Positions 7,246 to 13,603 of a stretch of DNA of 16,703 bases are shown one piece after another. The DNA is taken from positions 1-16,703 of the forward strand of contig CAAGQC010000034.1 of NCBI GenBank assembly GCA_900771995.1, in the 5' to 3' direction. A program made the position numbers and the translations under genes. Each line of letters starts with the position of its first letter. The stretch's first letter is position 1. The stretch comes from Lachnospiraceae bacterium. GTDB lineage: Bacteria > Bacillota > Clostridia > Lachnospirales > Lachnospiraceae. The notes beneath the pieces are model-generated. The model was not told the DNA's origin. It searched no databases and saw only the letters and a list, made by a program, of their open reading frames with translations.

Positions 7246-8964
7246 TCAATAGATCTTCTGTAGTAGTTGTTCGATCTCTTCCTGTGACAACGGCTTTCCG
7301 AACAGATAGCCCTGAATGATATCACAGCCGATGGCCCGCAGATATTTATACTGCTGTTCCTCTTCCACACCTTCCGCAATGGATTCAAACCCCAGGGATT
7401 TTACCATGCTGACAATAGATTCGGTAATGATCCGGGTCGTAGAATCCGTCAGCAGCGTATCGGTAAAAGATTTATCGATCTTCAGCGTATTGATGGGCAG
7501 CTTCTTCAGATAAGACAGGGACGAAAATCCCGTTCCGAAATCATCCAAGGAAATACGGATACCGTATTCCTTCAACAGCTGCATTTTCTCGGTCACTGCC
7601 CGGAAGTCATCAATCAGGATGCTTTCCGTGATCTCCAGTTCGATTTCATCCGGATCCACATCGTATTTGTGAATGATCGCCAACAGGGAATCCACAAAAT
7701 CTTCCTTCTGGTACTGCAGCGCGGAAATATTTACGGACAGTACAAAAGGAACCCCATAGCGGTTCCGCCATTCGGAAAAGGTTCGGATACTCTGTTCCAG
7801 CACCCAGTTACCGATGGGAATGATCGTGCCGTTCTTCTCCGCAATGGGAATAAACTTCGCTGGACTGATCATTCTGCCGTTGCCGTCCTTCCAGCGGATC
7901 AGCGCCTCCACGCCGCGAAGCTTCTGGTTGCCCGCATAATACTGGGGCTGATAATACAGAAGGAAATTGTTCTCGAAGACGGCTTCCTTTAACTTGCTGT
8001 CCAATTCCACGTTTTTCAGGAAATCGTTCAGGATCGGGGTATCGAAATACTGGATTCTATTCTTGCCCATGGACTTGCCCTTGAACATTACGATCTCGGC
8101 ACAGTTGATCAGTTCCAGCGCCGAATTCGCCGCTTCCGGATACTCTGCCACACCGACACTTACGGTAATGTTCAGAACCTGTCCGCCCACCAGGTAAAAC
8201 GGCTCTCTGGTCCGCTTTACGATCTCCTTATGGATCTGCTCCACACTTCTGTTACCACAGGGATCATAGATCGCCATGCAGTAGACATCACTGGTCAGAT
8301 GGCAGACGATCACGTCGTCTCCGTTAAATTCTTTCAGGAAAGAACCGAATTGCTGTACCAGTTCGTCTCCTGCTACGATTCCCAGTCCGTCATTTACCTT
8401 CCGGAAATCGTCAATATCAATGACAAGCACGCTGACCAGCCGGTTATCCTCTTTGGCCCGGCGAAGGTGCTCGGTCAGCAGACGCACAAAATAGTTACGG
8501 TTATACAGTCCCGTAAGACTGTCGTAATACGCCATATAGAGAAGTTCTTCGTTCTGTGTCTTCTGTTTTGTGATATTCTGTACCACGATGATCTGGTCTG
8601 TCGGTCTGCCATCTTCGTAGAAGATCCGGCAGGAAAATTGCAGCCAGGTCTTCTTCCCCCGCTGCATACATTCCACAGTGGATGTCTCCTGACCGCTTTT
8701 TTCCAAAAACAGCATATCCCTCAGTGCCAGTACATACGGTTCATCTACCGTCTCCTGAAGCTTTACGAAATCCCGCCTGTCCTGTATCCGGAAGTCAAAA
8801 AAATCCTCCCATTTTCCCAGTGTCGTAACGGTATTCTTCTCAAAAGAATAGTAGATGTATGCATAATCCATGGTATCGCACAACAGTCGATACATTCTCT
8901 CCTTAGCGCTCAGTTTCTGATTCATTGCGCGCATAAGATCCAGCTGATAGCGTAACTCGTTCAT
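7246..8964 (-). CDS. PAS-GGDEF-EAL protein, probable c-di-GMP phosphodiesterase
   Basis: A 572-residue signalling protein with no transmembrane segments. A PAS-like sensor spans about 35-135, ending in IIVVQNITKQKTQNEEL, then a GGDEF domain (about 145-308) and an EAL domain (about 318-572). The GGDEF domain keeps DSLTGLYNRNYF and DIDDFRKVNDGLG, but the signature itself reads HLTSDVY (222-228), so diguanylate cyclase activity should be lost. The EAL domain keeps EALIRW (353-358), the Asn of VNIS (411-414), ELEITES (442-448), DDFGTGFSS (474-482), Lys496, AEGVE (530-534) and QGYLFGKP (551-558), so breakdown of c-di-GMP to pGpG is the likely activity, with PAS and GGDEF as regulators. I start at the ATG at 8964, in the 17-base gap after asd, with GTGAGTGGGG upstream; a start at 9027 would overlap asd and add 21 residues unlike the family. 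Confidence 0.9.
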   Translation of the reverse strand: MNELRYQLDLMRAMNQKLSAKERMYRLLCDTMDYAYIYYSFEKNTVTTLGKWEDFFDFRIQDRRDFVKLQETVDEPYVLALRDMLFLEKSGQETSTVECMQRGKKTWLQFSCRIFYEDGRPTDQIIVVQNITKQKTQNEELLYMAYYDSLTGLYNRNYFVRLLTEHLRRAKEDNRLVSVLVIDIDDFRKVNDGLGIVAGDELVQQFGSFLKEFNGDDVIVCHLTSDVYCMAIYDPCGNRSVEQIHKEIVKRTREPFYLVGGQVLNITVSVGVAEYPEAANSALELINCAEIVMFKGKSMGKNRIQYFDTPILNDFLKNVELDSKLKEAVFENNFLLYYQPQYYAGNQKLRGVEALIRWKDGNGRMISPAKFIPIAEKNGTIIPIGNWVLEQSIRTFSEWRNRYGVPFVLSVNISALQYQKEDFVDSLLAIIHKYDVDPDEIELEITESILIDDFRAVTEKMQLLKEYGIRISLDDFGTGFSSLSYLKKLPINTLKIDKSFTDTLLTDSTTRIITESIVSMVKSLGFESIAEGVEEEQQYKYLRAIGCDIIQGYLFGKPLSQEEIEQLLQKIY

Positions 8965-8981
8965 ATAACCCCACTCACCCT

Positions 8982-10067
8982 TTATTTTTTGGTGATGTAA
9001 CCCTGTGCTTTCAAAAGTTCTGCGCAAAGCAATGCTCCCCCAGCTGCTCCACGTAAGGTATTGTGTGACAGACCTACGAACTTGTAATCATATACGGTAT
9101 CTTCTCTCAGACGGCCTACGCTGATGCCCATACCGTTCTCGAAATCCACATCCAATGCCACCTGAGGTCTGTTGTCCTCCTCCAGATACTGGATGAACTG
9201 CTTCGGTGCACTGGGAAGTCCCAGTCTCTGAGGCTCACCGCTGAAGGTAACCAGTTTCTCGATCAACTGCTCCTTGGTGGGCTTCTTGCGGAATTTTACA
9301 AATACGGCTGCGGTATGTCCGTTCAGTACCGGAACACGGATACACTGGCAGGTGATCACAGGAGAAGTTGCGGGAACGATCTTGTCGCCTTCCACCTTAC
9401 CCCAGATACGTAAGGGCTCCTTCTCACTCTTCTCTTCCTCACCGCCGATGTAAGGGATGATATTGCCTACCATCTCAGGCCAGTCCTTAAAGGTCTTGCC
9501 TGCGCCGGAGATTGCCTGATAGGTGGTAGCTACCACTTCGTAGGGCTCGAATTCCTTCCATGCGGTCAGAACCGGTGCATAACTCTGGATGGAGCAGTTA
9601 GGCTTTACAGCGATAAATCCTCTGGTGGTTCCCAGTCTCTTCTTCTGTGCCTCGATGATCTGGAAATGCTCGGGGTTGATCTCGGGTACTACCATGGGAA
9701 CATCGGGAGTCCATCTGTGGGCACTGTTGTTGGATACCACAGGAGTCTCTGTCTTTGCGTATGCTTCCTCAATGGCCTTGATCTCATCCTTGGTCATATC
9801 TACCGCACTGAATACGAAATCTACCTGTGCGGCTACTTTTTCCACTTCATTGACATTCATGACAATAAGCTTTTTTACTGCCTCGGGCATGGGAGTGGTC
9901 ATCTTCCAGCGGTCACCCACTGCCTCCTCATACGTCTTGCCTGCGGAACGGGGGCTGGCTGCGATGGTCGTCACCTCGAACCAGGGATGGTTCTCTAACA
10001 GAGAGATAAATCTCTGACCTACCATACCGGTTCCACCCAAGATACCTACACGTAATTTTTCACTCAT
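8982..10067 (-). CDS. asd: Aspartate-semialdehyde dehydrogenase
   Basis: Reduces L-aspartyl-4-phosphate to L-aspartate-4-semialdehyde with NADPH, the branch point to lysine/diaminopimelate, threonine and methionine. The 361-residue protein has the N-terminal nucleotide-binding motif GILGGTGMVGQRF (8-20), the active-site Cys158 in KPNCSIQSY and His251 in LNGHTAAVF. The sequence is of the archaeal/fungal type (VSNNSAHRW, AISGAGKTF) rather than the E. coli type. The start is clear: GAGGAGG at 10077-10083, nine bases from the ATG. The 60-base gap to argH holds no T-run hairpin or convincing promoter, so it is probably co-transcribed with argH. The pairing joins two amino-acid pathways that share aspartate as a precursor, since argininosuccinate is also built from aspartate. 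Confidence 0.96.
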   Translation of the reverse strand: MSEKLRVGILGGTGMVGQRFISLLENHPWFEVTTIAASPRSAGKTYEEAVGDRWKMTTPMPEAVKKLIVMNVNEVEKVAAQVDFVFSAVDMTKDEIKAIEEAYAKTETPVVSNNSAHRWTPDVPMVVPEINPEHFQIIEAQKKRLGTTRGFIAVKPNCSIQSYAPVLTAWKEFEPYEVVATTYQAISGAGKTFKDWPEMVGNIIPYIGGEEEKSEKEPLRIWGKVEGDKIVPATSPVITCQCIRVPVLNGHTAAVFVKFRKKPTKEQLIEKLVTFSGEPQRLGLPSAPKQFIQYLEEDNRPQVALDVDFENGMGISVGRLREDTVYDYKFVGLSHNTLRGAAGGALLCAELLKAQGYITKK

Positions 10068-10127
10068 TTTTCATTTCCTCCTCATCTTTGTGCATTTTTA
10101 TTTTATCTGCAAAAGGCCTGTCGCTTC

Positions 10128-11552
10128 CTACTGCGGAAGGCAGTCTTCCAAAGACTGTTGATATACTTCTATGGCATTGGTTTTCAGGTATTCTTTGTTT
10201 TTCTCAATGACCTGTTTCATCATTTCCGCCCCGGGGGCTCCGATGGTCAGCCGCTTCTCCACACAGGTCTTTAAGGAGATGGCATCGTAAATGTCTTCCT
10301 CAAATTTATCACTGATGGAACGGAGTTCTTCCAGACTCAGGGCATCAATGGAGGTGTCCTTTTCAATGCAGTACAGCACCAGACGTCCGATAATGCCGTG
10401 GGCATCCCGGAAAGGAACTCCCTTGCCCACCAGATAATCTGCCGCATCCGTGGCATTGGTAAATCCGTTCATGGCACTCTTCGCCATGCGGTCTTTGCGG
10501 AACTTCATGGTCTTTATCATGCCGGTAAATAAGGTGATGCAGTCTGCTGCGGTATCCATGGCATCAAAGGCCATCTCCTTGTCTTCCTGCATGTCTTTAT
10601 TGTAAGCAAGGGGCAGTCCCTTCATGGTGGTCAGAAGTGCCATCAGGGCACCGTAGACTCTTCCGGTCTTACCTCTTACCAGTTCTGCAATATCCGGATT
10701 CTTCTTCTGGGGCATGATGCTGCTTCCGGTGGAATAGGCATCGTCCAGTTCCACGAACTGGTATTCATTGGAATTCCAGATAATGATCTCTTCGCTGAAA
10801 CGGCTTAAATGCATCATGATCGTGGACAAAGCCGCCAGAAACTCGATCAGATAATCTCTGTCCGCCACGGAATCGATGCTGTTTAAAGTCGGTCCCTCAA
10901 ATCGAAGCAGCTTTGCCGTATACTCACGGTCTAACGGATACGTGGTACCGGCCAGTGCTCCTGCGCCCAGAGGACAGTAATTCATGCGCCTGTAAATATC
11001 TGCCAGTCGTTGTCTGTCTCTCTTGAACATTTCGAAATAAGCACCGTAATGATGTGCCAGCGTAATGGGCTGTGCCTTCTGTAAATGGGTGAAGCCCGGC
11101 ATATAGGTCTCCAGATTATTCTCCATGGTGCCGAGAATGACTTCCAGAAGCTTTTCCAGAAGTCCGTCGGTCTCCGCCACTCTGGCTCTGGTATAGAGGC
11201 GCATATCCAGTGCCACCTGATCGTTACGGCTGCGTCCGGTGTGCAGCTTTTTGCCCGCATCACCGATCCGGTCGATCAGGGTCGCTTCCACAAAGCTGTG
11301 AATGTCTTCCTGTGTCTCATCAATTTTAAGCTTTCCGGCATCCACATCCTCCAAAATACCGGTCAGTCCCTCGATAATGCTCTTTCTCTCCTCCTCGGTG
11401 AGAATTCCCTGCTTCGCCAGCATGGTAGCATGTACGATGCTTCCGGTGACATCTTCATGAAACAATCTTTTATCGAATGTTATGGACGCATTGAAATCAA
11501 ATACCAGCTGATCGGTCTGTTTCGTAAAACGTCCTCCCCATAATTGTGCCAT
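10128..11552 (-). CDS. argH: Argininosuccinate lyase
   Basis: Splits argininosuccinate into arginine and fumarate, the last step of arginine synthesis; a homotetrameric cytoplasmic enzyme of the fumarase/aspartase superfamily. At 474 residues it is close to the usual length (about 460). It begins with LWGGRF (4-9) and has HTGRSRNDQVA (104-114), the GFTHLQKAQP loop with His156, and the superfamily signature GSSIMPQKKNPD (276-287) with the flexible-loop Ser277/Ser278. GGGAG (11560-11564) lies seven bases before the ATG. No argG neighbour is visible; the gene upstream is a divergent ABC importer. It heads a run of six minus-strand genes and has a recognisable promoter about 70 bases upstream. 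Confidence 0.97.
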   Translation of the reverse strand: MAQLWGGRFTKQTDQLVFDFNASITFDKRLFHEDVTGSIVHATMLAKQGILTEEERKSIIEGLTGILEDVDAGKLKIDETQEDIHSFVEATLIDRIGDAGKKLHTGRSRNDQVALDMRLYTRARVAETDGLLEKLLEVILGTMENNLETYMPGFTHLQKAQPITLAHHYGAYFEMFKRDRQRLADIYRRMNYCPLGAGALAGTTYPLDREYTAKLLRFEGPTLNSIDSVADRDYLIEFLAALSTIMMHLSRFSEEIIIWNSNEYQFVELDDAYSTGSSIMPQKKNPDIAELVRGKTGRVYGALMALLTTMKGLPLAYNKDMQEDKEMAFDAMDTAADCITLFTGMIKTMKFRKDRMAKSAMNGFTNATDAADYLVGKGVPFRDAHGIIGRLVLYCIEKDTSIDALSLEELRSISDKFEEDIYDAISLKTCVEKRLTIGAPGAEMMKQVIEKNKEYLKTNAIEVYQQSLEDCLPQ

Positions 11553-11613
11553 GGTTGTTCTCCCATCTTTTTATTCTGTCAGCAGTCTATCAGACATTTT
11601 TTCTCATAGACAT

Positions 11614-11629
11614 TGATTGCAATTAATCA
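11614..11629. promoter_or_regulatory. Inverted repeat at the argH transcription start, possible operator
   Basis: TGATT (11614-11618) and AATCA (11625-11629) form an inverted repeat with a 6-base spacer, covering the predicted argH start point and overlapping the -10 box. The placement suits a repressor. The half-sites resemble ArgR boxes (TGAAT/ATTCA), but the 6-base spacing differs from the 4 bases of the classic ARG box, so ArgR control is only a guess. A second weak repeat, GTCTAT/ATAGAC (11585-11590 and 11606-11611), lies in the leader. Confidence 0.3.
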
Positions 11630-11654
11630 TATCACAAACGACACTTTAATGCAA
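11626..11654 (-). promoter_or_regulatory. Promoter of argH and the downstream run
   Basis: On the minus strand TGATATGAT gives an extended -10 (TATGAT at 11626-11631, with TG one base upstream). TTGCAT (11649-11654) lies 17 bases away as a modest -35. Transcription should start near 11619, leaving a leader of about 66 bases. The good -10 and correct spacing make it credible despite the weak -35. Confidence 0.65.
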
Positions 11655-11672
11655 TACAGTGAATTTCATCAC

Positions 11673-11687
11673 TTTCCGCTGCGGAAA
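11673..11687. promoter_or_regulatory. 15-bp palindrome between argH and the divergent importer
   Basis: TTTCCGC-T-GCGGAAA is a perfect 7-1-7 palindrome in the AT-rich 200-base region between two divergent genes. It is about 19 bases upstream of the argH -35 and about 65 bases upstream of the importer's ATG, where the plus-strand promoter would be expected. As a hairpin it would have a tiny loop, and no gene upstream needs a terminator, so a protein-binding operator is the better reading. The regulator is unknown. A plus-strand -10 may be TACAAT at 11710-11715, but no good -35 accompanies it. Confidence 0.45.
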
Positions 11688-11752
11688 ACACTTTTTTCTT
11701 CTAAATTCATACAATAACAATAAATATTCAAGTTAAGGAAGTATGCCTTTTT

Positions 11753-12526
11753 ATGGGAGCTCTCATCGAATTAAAAAACATAGGTTACTCCTATCATAAC
11801 CTGGCAGGCGAGACCGGGGCCATAAAGGATGTCTCCTTTCAGGTGGAGGAAGGGGAGTTCGTTGCTTTGGTCGGCCCCAGCGGCTGTGGCAAGTCTACCC
11901 TGCTGTCCATCATTGCAGGACTGCTTGCGCCGGAGACCGGCACCATCGTGGTCAACAATCCCGACGGATCCCTCCACTATCCCCGCATCGGGTATATGTT
12001 GCAGCACGATCATCTCTTCGAGTGGCGCAACATCTACCAGAATGTCACTCTGGGGCTGGAGATCCACCATTCCCTTACCAAAGAGCGCATAGGCTATGTA
12101 AAGCAGCTTCTGTCCGACTACGGGCTGGAAAGTTTTCAGAACAAGCGCCCCAGCGAATTGTCCGGTGGCATGAAGCAGCGTGCCGCCCTGATCCGTACCC
12201 TCGCTCTGGATCCCCAGCTGCTCCTTCTGGATGAGCCTTTCAGCGCTCTGGATTACCAGACAAGGCTCATGGTATCCGCGGATATCTGCCGTCTGATCCG
12301 TAAGGCCGGCAAGACCATGATCATTGTCACCCACGATCTGTCGGAAGCCATCAGTCTGGCGGATAAGGTCTATGTGCTGTCCGCAAGACCGGCGACCATC
12401 AAAGCGGTACTGCCCATTCATCTTACGCTGCCGGACGATTCGCCCCTGGCCGCCAGAAACGCACCGGAATTTCCATATTATTTCAAACAACTTTGGGAGG
12501 AATTAACGGATGAAACCACGAAATGA
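11753..12526 (+). CDS. ABC transporter ATP-binding protein, NitT/TauT/SsuB family
   Basis: Cytoplasmic ATPase of an importer, 257 residues. Walker A GPSGCGKST (41-49), Q-loop Gln84 (YMLQHDHLFEWRNI), signature LSGGMKQR (136-143), Walker B LLLLDEPFSALD (156-167) and H-loop His194 are all intact. YMLQHDHLFEW and DEPFSALD are typical of the nitrate/taurine/sulfonate/thiamine-precursor group. The ATG at 11753 follows AAGGAAG (11735-11741) by 11 bases; another ATG at 11743 is out of frame and too close to the ribosome binding site. The gene ends 17 bases inside the permease gene, so the two are translationally coupled. No TPP or other riboswitch is visible in the 200-base upstream region. Possible substrates include sulfonates, HMP-type pyrimidines and other small anions; the sequence does not decide. 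Confidence 0.93.
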   Translation: MGALIELKNIGYSYHNLAGETGAIKDVSFQVEEGEFVALVGPSGCGKSTLLSIIAGLLAPETGTIVVNNPDGSLHYPRIGYMLQHDHLFEWRNIYQNVTLGLEIHHSLTKERIGYVKQLLSDYGLESFQNKRPSELSGGMKQRAALIRTLALDPQLLLLDEPFSALDYQTRLMVSADICRLIRKAGKTMIIVTHDLSEAISLADKVYVLSARPATIKAVLPIHLTLPDDSPLAARNAPEFPYYFKQLWEELTDETTK

Positions 12527-13322
12527 CCAAAACTTAACGGTTCAGGAGCAATATCTTCGACGGCACAAAAGTCATCACAGACAGGTCTCCTTCCTGCGCT
12601 TTTTCCTTCTGGGGATTTTCCTTCTCCTGTGGGAAGTGAGTGCGGATCTTGGCTGGATCGACAGCTTCTTTTTCTCCAGTCCCCACAGAGTGATCCTGTG
12701 TCTGGGAGAATTGTGGACAGAGCGGTCTCTTCCCCTGCATATCGGTATCACCCTTTTGGAAACGATCTTAAGTTTCCTGCTGGTATTTCTCGTCAGTCTC
12801 CTGCTGTCGACTCTGTTATGGTTCTCCAAACGGCTGTCGGAAGTTCTGGAGCCTTATCTGGTCCTGCTTAACAGTCTCCCGAAATCCGCTCTGGCTCCTC
12901 TGTTCATCGTCTGGCTGGGTACCGGGATCAACACCATCATCATTGCCGGAATCTCTGTGGCGGTCTTCGGTTCCATCATCAGCTTTTACACCGCTTTCCA
13001 TCAGGTGGATCCGGAAAAGGAGATTCTGATCCGCACTCTGGGGGGAACCCGCAGGGATATTTTTTTCAAGGTAGTCCTCCCGGGATCCATCCCCCCCCTG
13101 CTCAGTACCACCAAGGTCAACATCGGTCTGTCTCTGGTGGGTGTTATCATCGGAGAATTTCTGGCGGCCAGACAGGGGCTGGGGTATCTGATCATCTACG
13201 GTTCCCAGGTCTTCCAGCTGGATATGGTGATCAGCTCCATCTTACTGTTATGTGTCATTGCCATGCTGCTCTACCTGCTGACACAGTCTCTGGAGCATTA
13301 CAGCAAAAAGCACCGCAACTGA
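12510..13322 (+). CDS. ABC transporter permease, SsuC/TauC family
   Basis: Membrane subunit partnering the preceding ATPase, 270 residues. A basic N-terminal tail (1-29) is followed by about six membrane segments: 30-48, 78-105, 113-135, 138-160, 200-218 and 236-258. The conserved cytoplasmic EAA loop, EILIRTLGGTRRDIFFKVVLPGS, lies at about 171-193 and docks on the ATPase; its Gly is in TLGGT. The domain is BPD_transp_1 (Pfam PF00528). GGGAGG (12495-12500) inside the end of the ATPase gene precedes the ATG by nine bases, and the genes overlap by 17 bases. No substrate-binding protein gene follows: the next features are a weak hairpin and a tRNA. Members of this group normally need a binding protein, so it must be encoded elsewhere or not used. 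Confidence 0.92.
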   Translation: MKPRNDQNLTVQEQYLRRHKSHHRQVSFLRFFLLGIFLLLWEVSADLGWIDSFFFSSPHRVILCLGELWTERSLPLHIGITLLETILSFLLVFLVSLLLSTLLWFSKRLSEVLEPYLVLLNSLPKSALAPLFIVWLGTGINTIIIAGISVAVFGSIISFYTAFHQVDPEKEILIRTLGGTRRDIFFKVVLPGSIPPLLSTTKVNIGLSLVGVIIGEFLAARQGLGYLIIYGSQVFQLDMVISSILLLCVIAMLLYLLTQSLEHYSKKHRN

Positions 13323-13328
13323 TTTTTC

Positions 13329-13363
13329 GGAGATCCTCGGACGTTTTTCGTCTTACGGTCTCC
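13329..13363 (+). other. Imperfect hairpin after the importer operon
   Basis: GGAGATC...GACG and CGTC...GGTCTCC can pair in a stem of about 13 pairs with two mismatches and a TTTTT loop, starting six bases after the permease stop codon. No T-run follows, so it is not a standard intrinsic terminator. It may protect the 3' end of the message or act with a factor such as Rho. Confidence 0.4.
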
Positions 13364-13415
13364 TACATAATTTACGGTTGTCCGAAATGTTCTTTGAAAA
13401 TTATAAATTTTACAG

Positions 13416-13444
13416 TTGCAAAAATCCCCAAGAACATATATAAT
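13416..13444 (+). promoter_or_regulatory. Promoter of the tRNA gene
   Basis: TTGCAA (13416-13421) and a consensus TATAAT (13439-13444) are separated by 17 bases. The expected start of transcription, near 13451, is only about four bases before the tRNA. An AT-rich stretch just upstream (13395-13411) could act as an UP element, as is common for stable RNA genes. Confidence 0.88.
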
Positions 13445-13454
13445 AACCTAGTCC

Positions 13455-13527
13455 GCTGAAATAGCTCAGTTGGTAGAGCACTTCACTCGTAATGAAGGGG
13501 TCGTGGGTTCGAGTCCCATTTTCAGCT
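13455..13527 (+). tRNA. tRNA-Thr (anticodon CGU)
   Basis: A 73-base cloverleaf. The acceptor stem is GCTGAAA/TTTCAGC (13455-13461 and 13520-13526). The D stem is GCTC/GAGC (13464-13467, 13476-13479). The anticodon stem CTTCA/TGAAG encloses the loop CTCGTAA with anticodon CGT at 13488-13490, reading ACG. The T arm is GTGGG-TTCGAGT-CCCAT with one G-T pair. The discriminator base is T, as in Bacillus tRNA-Thr, and CCA is not encoded, so it must be added after transcription. The gene stands alone, with its own promoter and terminator. Confidence 0.97.
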
Positions 13528-13535
13528 TATTTGTT

Positions 13536-13570
13536 AAAAAAGAGAAAGCCTAAAAGGCTTTCTCTTTTTT
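13536..13570. terminator. Bidirectional intrinsic terminator
   Basis: AAAAAAGAGAAAGCC (13536-13550) and GGCTTTCTCTTTTTT (13556-13570) pair perfectly over 15 bases around a TAAAA loop. Either direction ends in six T. On the plus strand it terminates the tRNA nine bases after its 3' end. On the minus strand it terminates the nucleoside-transporter operon, about 34 bases after the stop of its last gene. Confidence 0.95.
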
Positions 13571-13603
13571 GATTTTATTTTTGATGAATGCAGATTCTGC
13601 CTG

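Noticed and set aside
7217..7249. TTG start at 7249 for the AAA+ ATPase, overlapping the upstream TGA
   Set aside because: It lacks a good ribosome binding site, while the ATG at 7216 has GAGG at proper spacing and begins at the family's normal N-terminus. Coupled TTG initiation cannot be fully excluded.
8965..9027. Upstream start for the GGDEF/EAL gene at 9027
   Set aside because: It would overlap the end of asd by 46 bases and add residues unlike the family; the ATG at 8964 fits the gap after asd.
10068..10127. Separate promoter for asd in the 60-base gap after argH
   Set aside because: A TAAAAT box exists but nothing resembling a -35 lies 16-18 bases upstream.
11553..11752. TPP or other riboswitch upstream of the NitT-type importer
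   Set aside because: I see no TPP core motif (CTGAGA region) and no known riboswitch fold; only the palindrome and AT-rich DNA are present.
11753..12526. Long open frames on the opposite strand of several genes, for example about 240 codons opposite the NitT-type ATPase gene and 356 codons inside the DUF6056-like gene
   Set aside because: They lie fully within genes that have clear motifs and ribosome binding sites, show no protein family features and lack proper starts. They are frame shadows.
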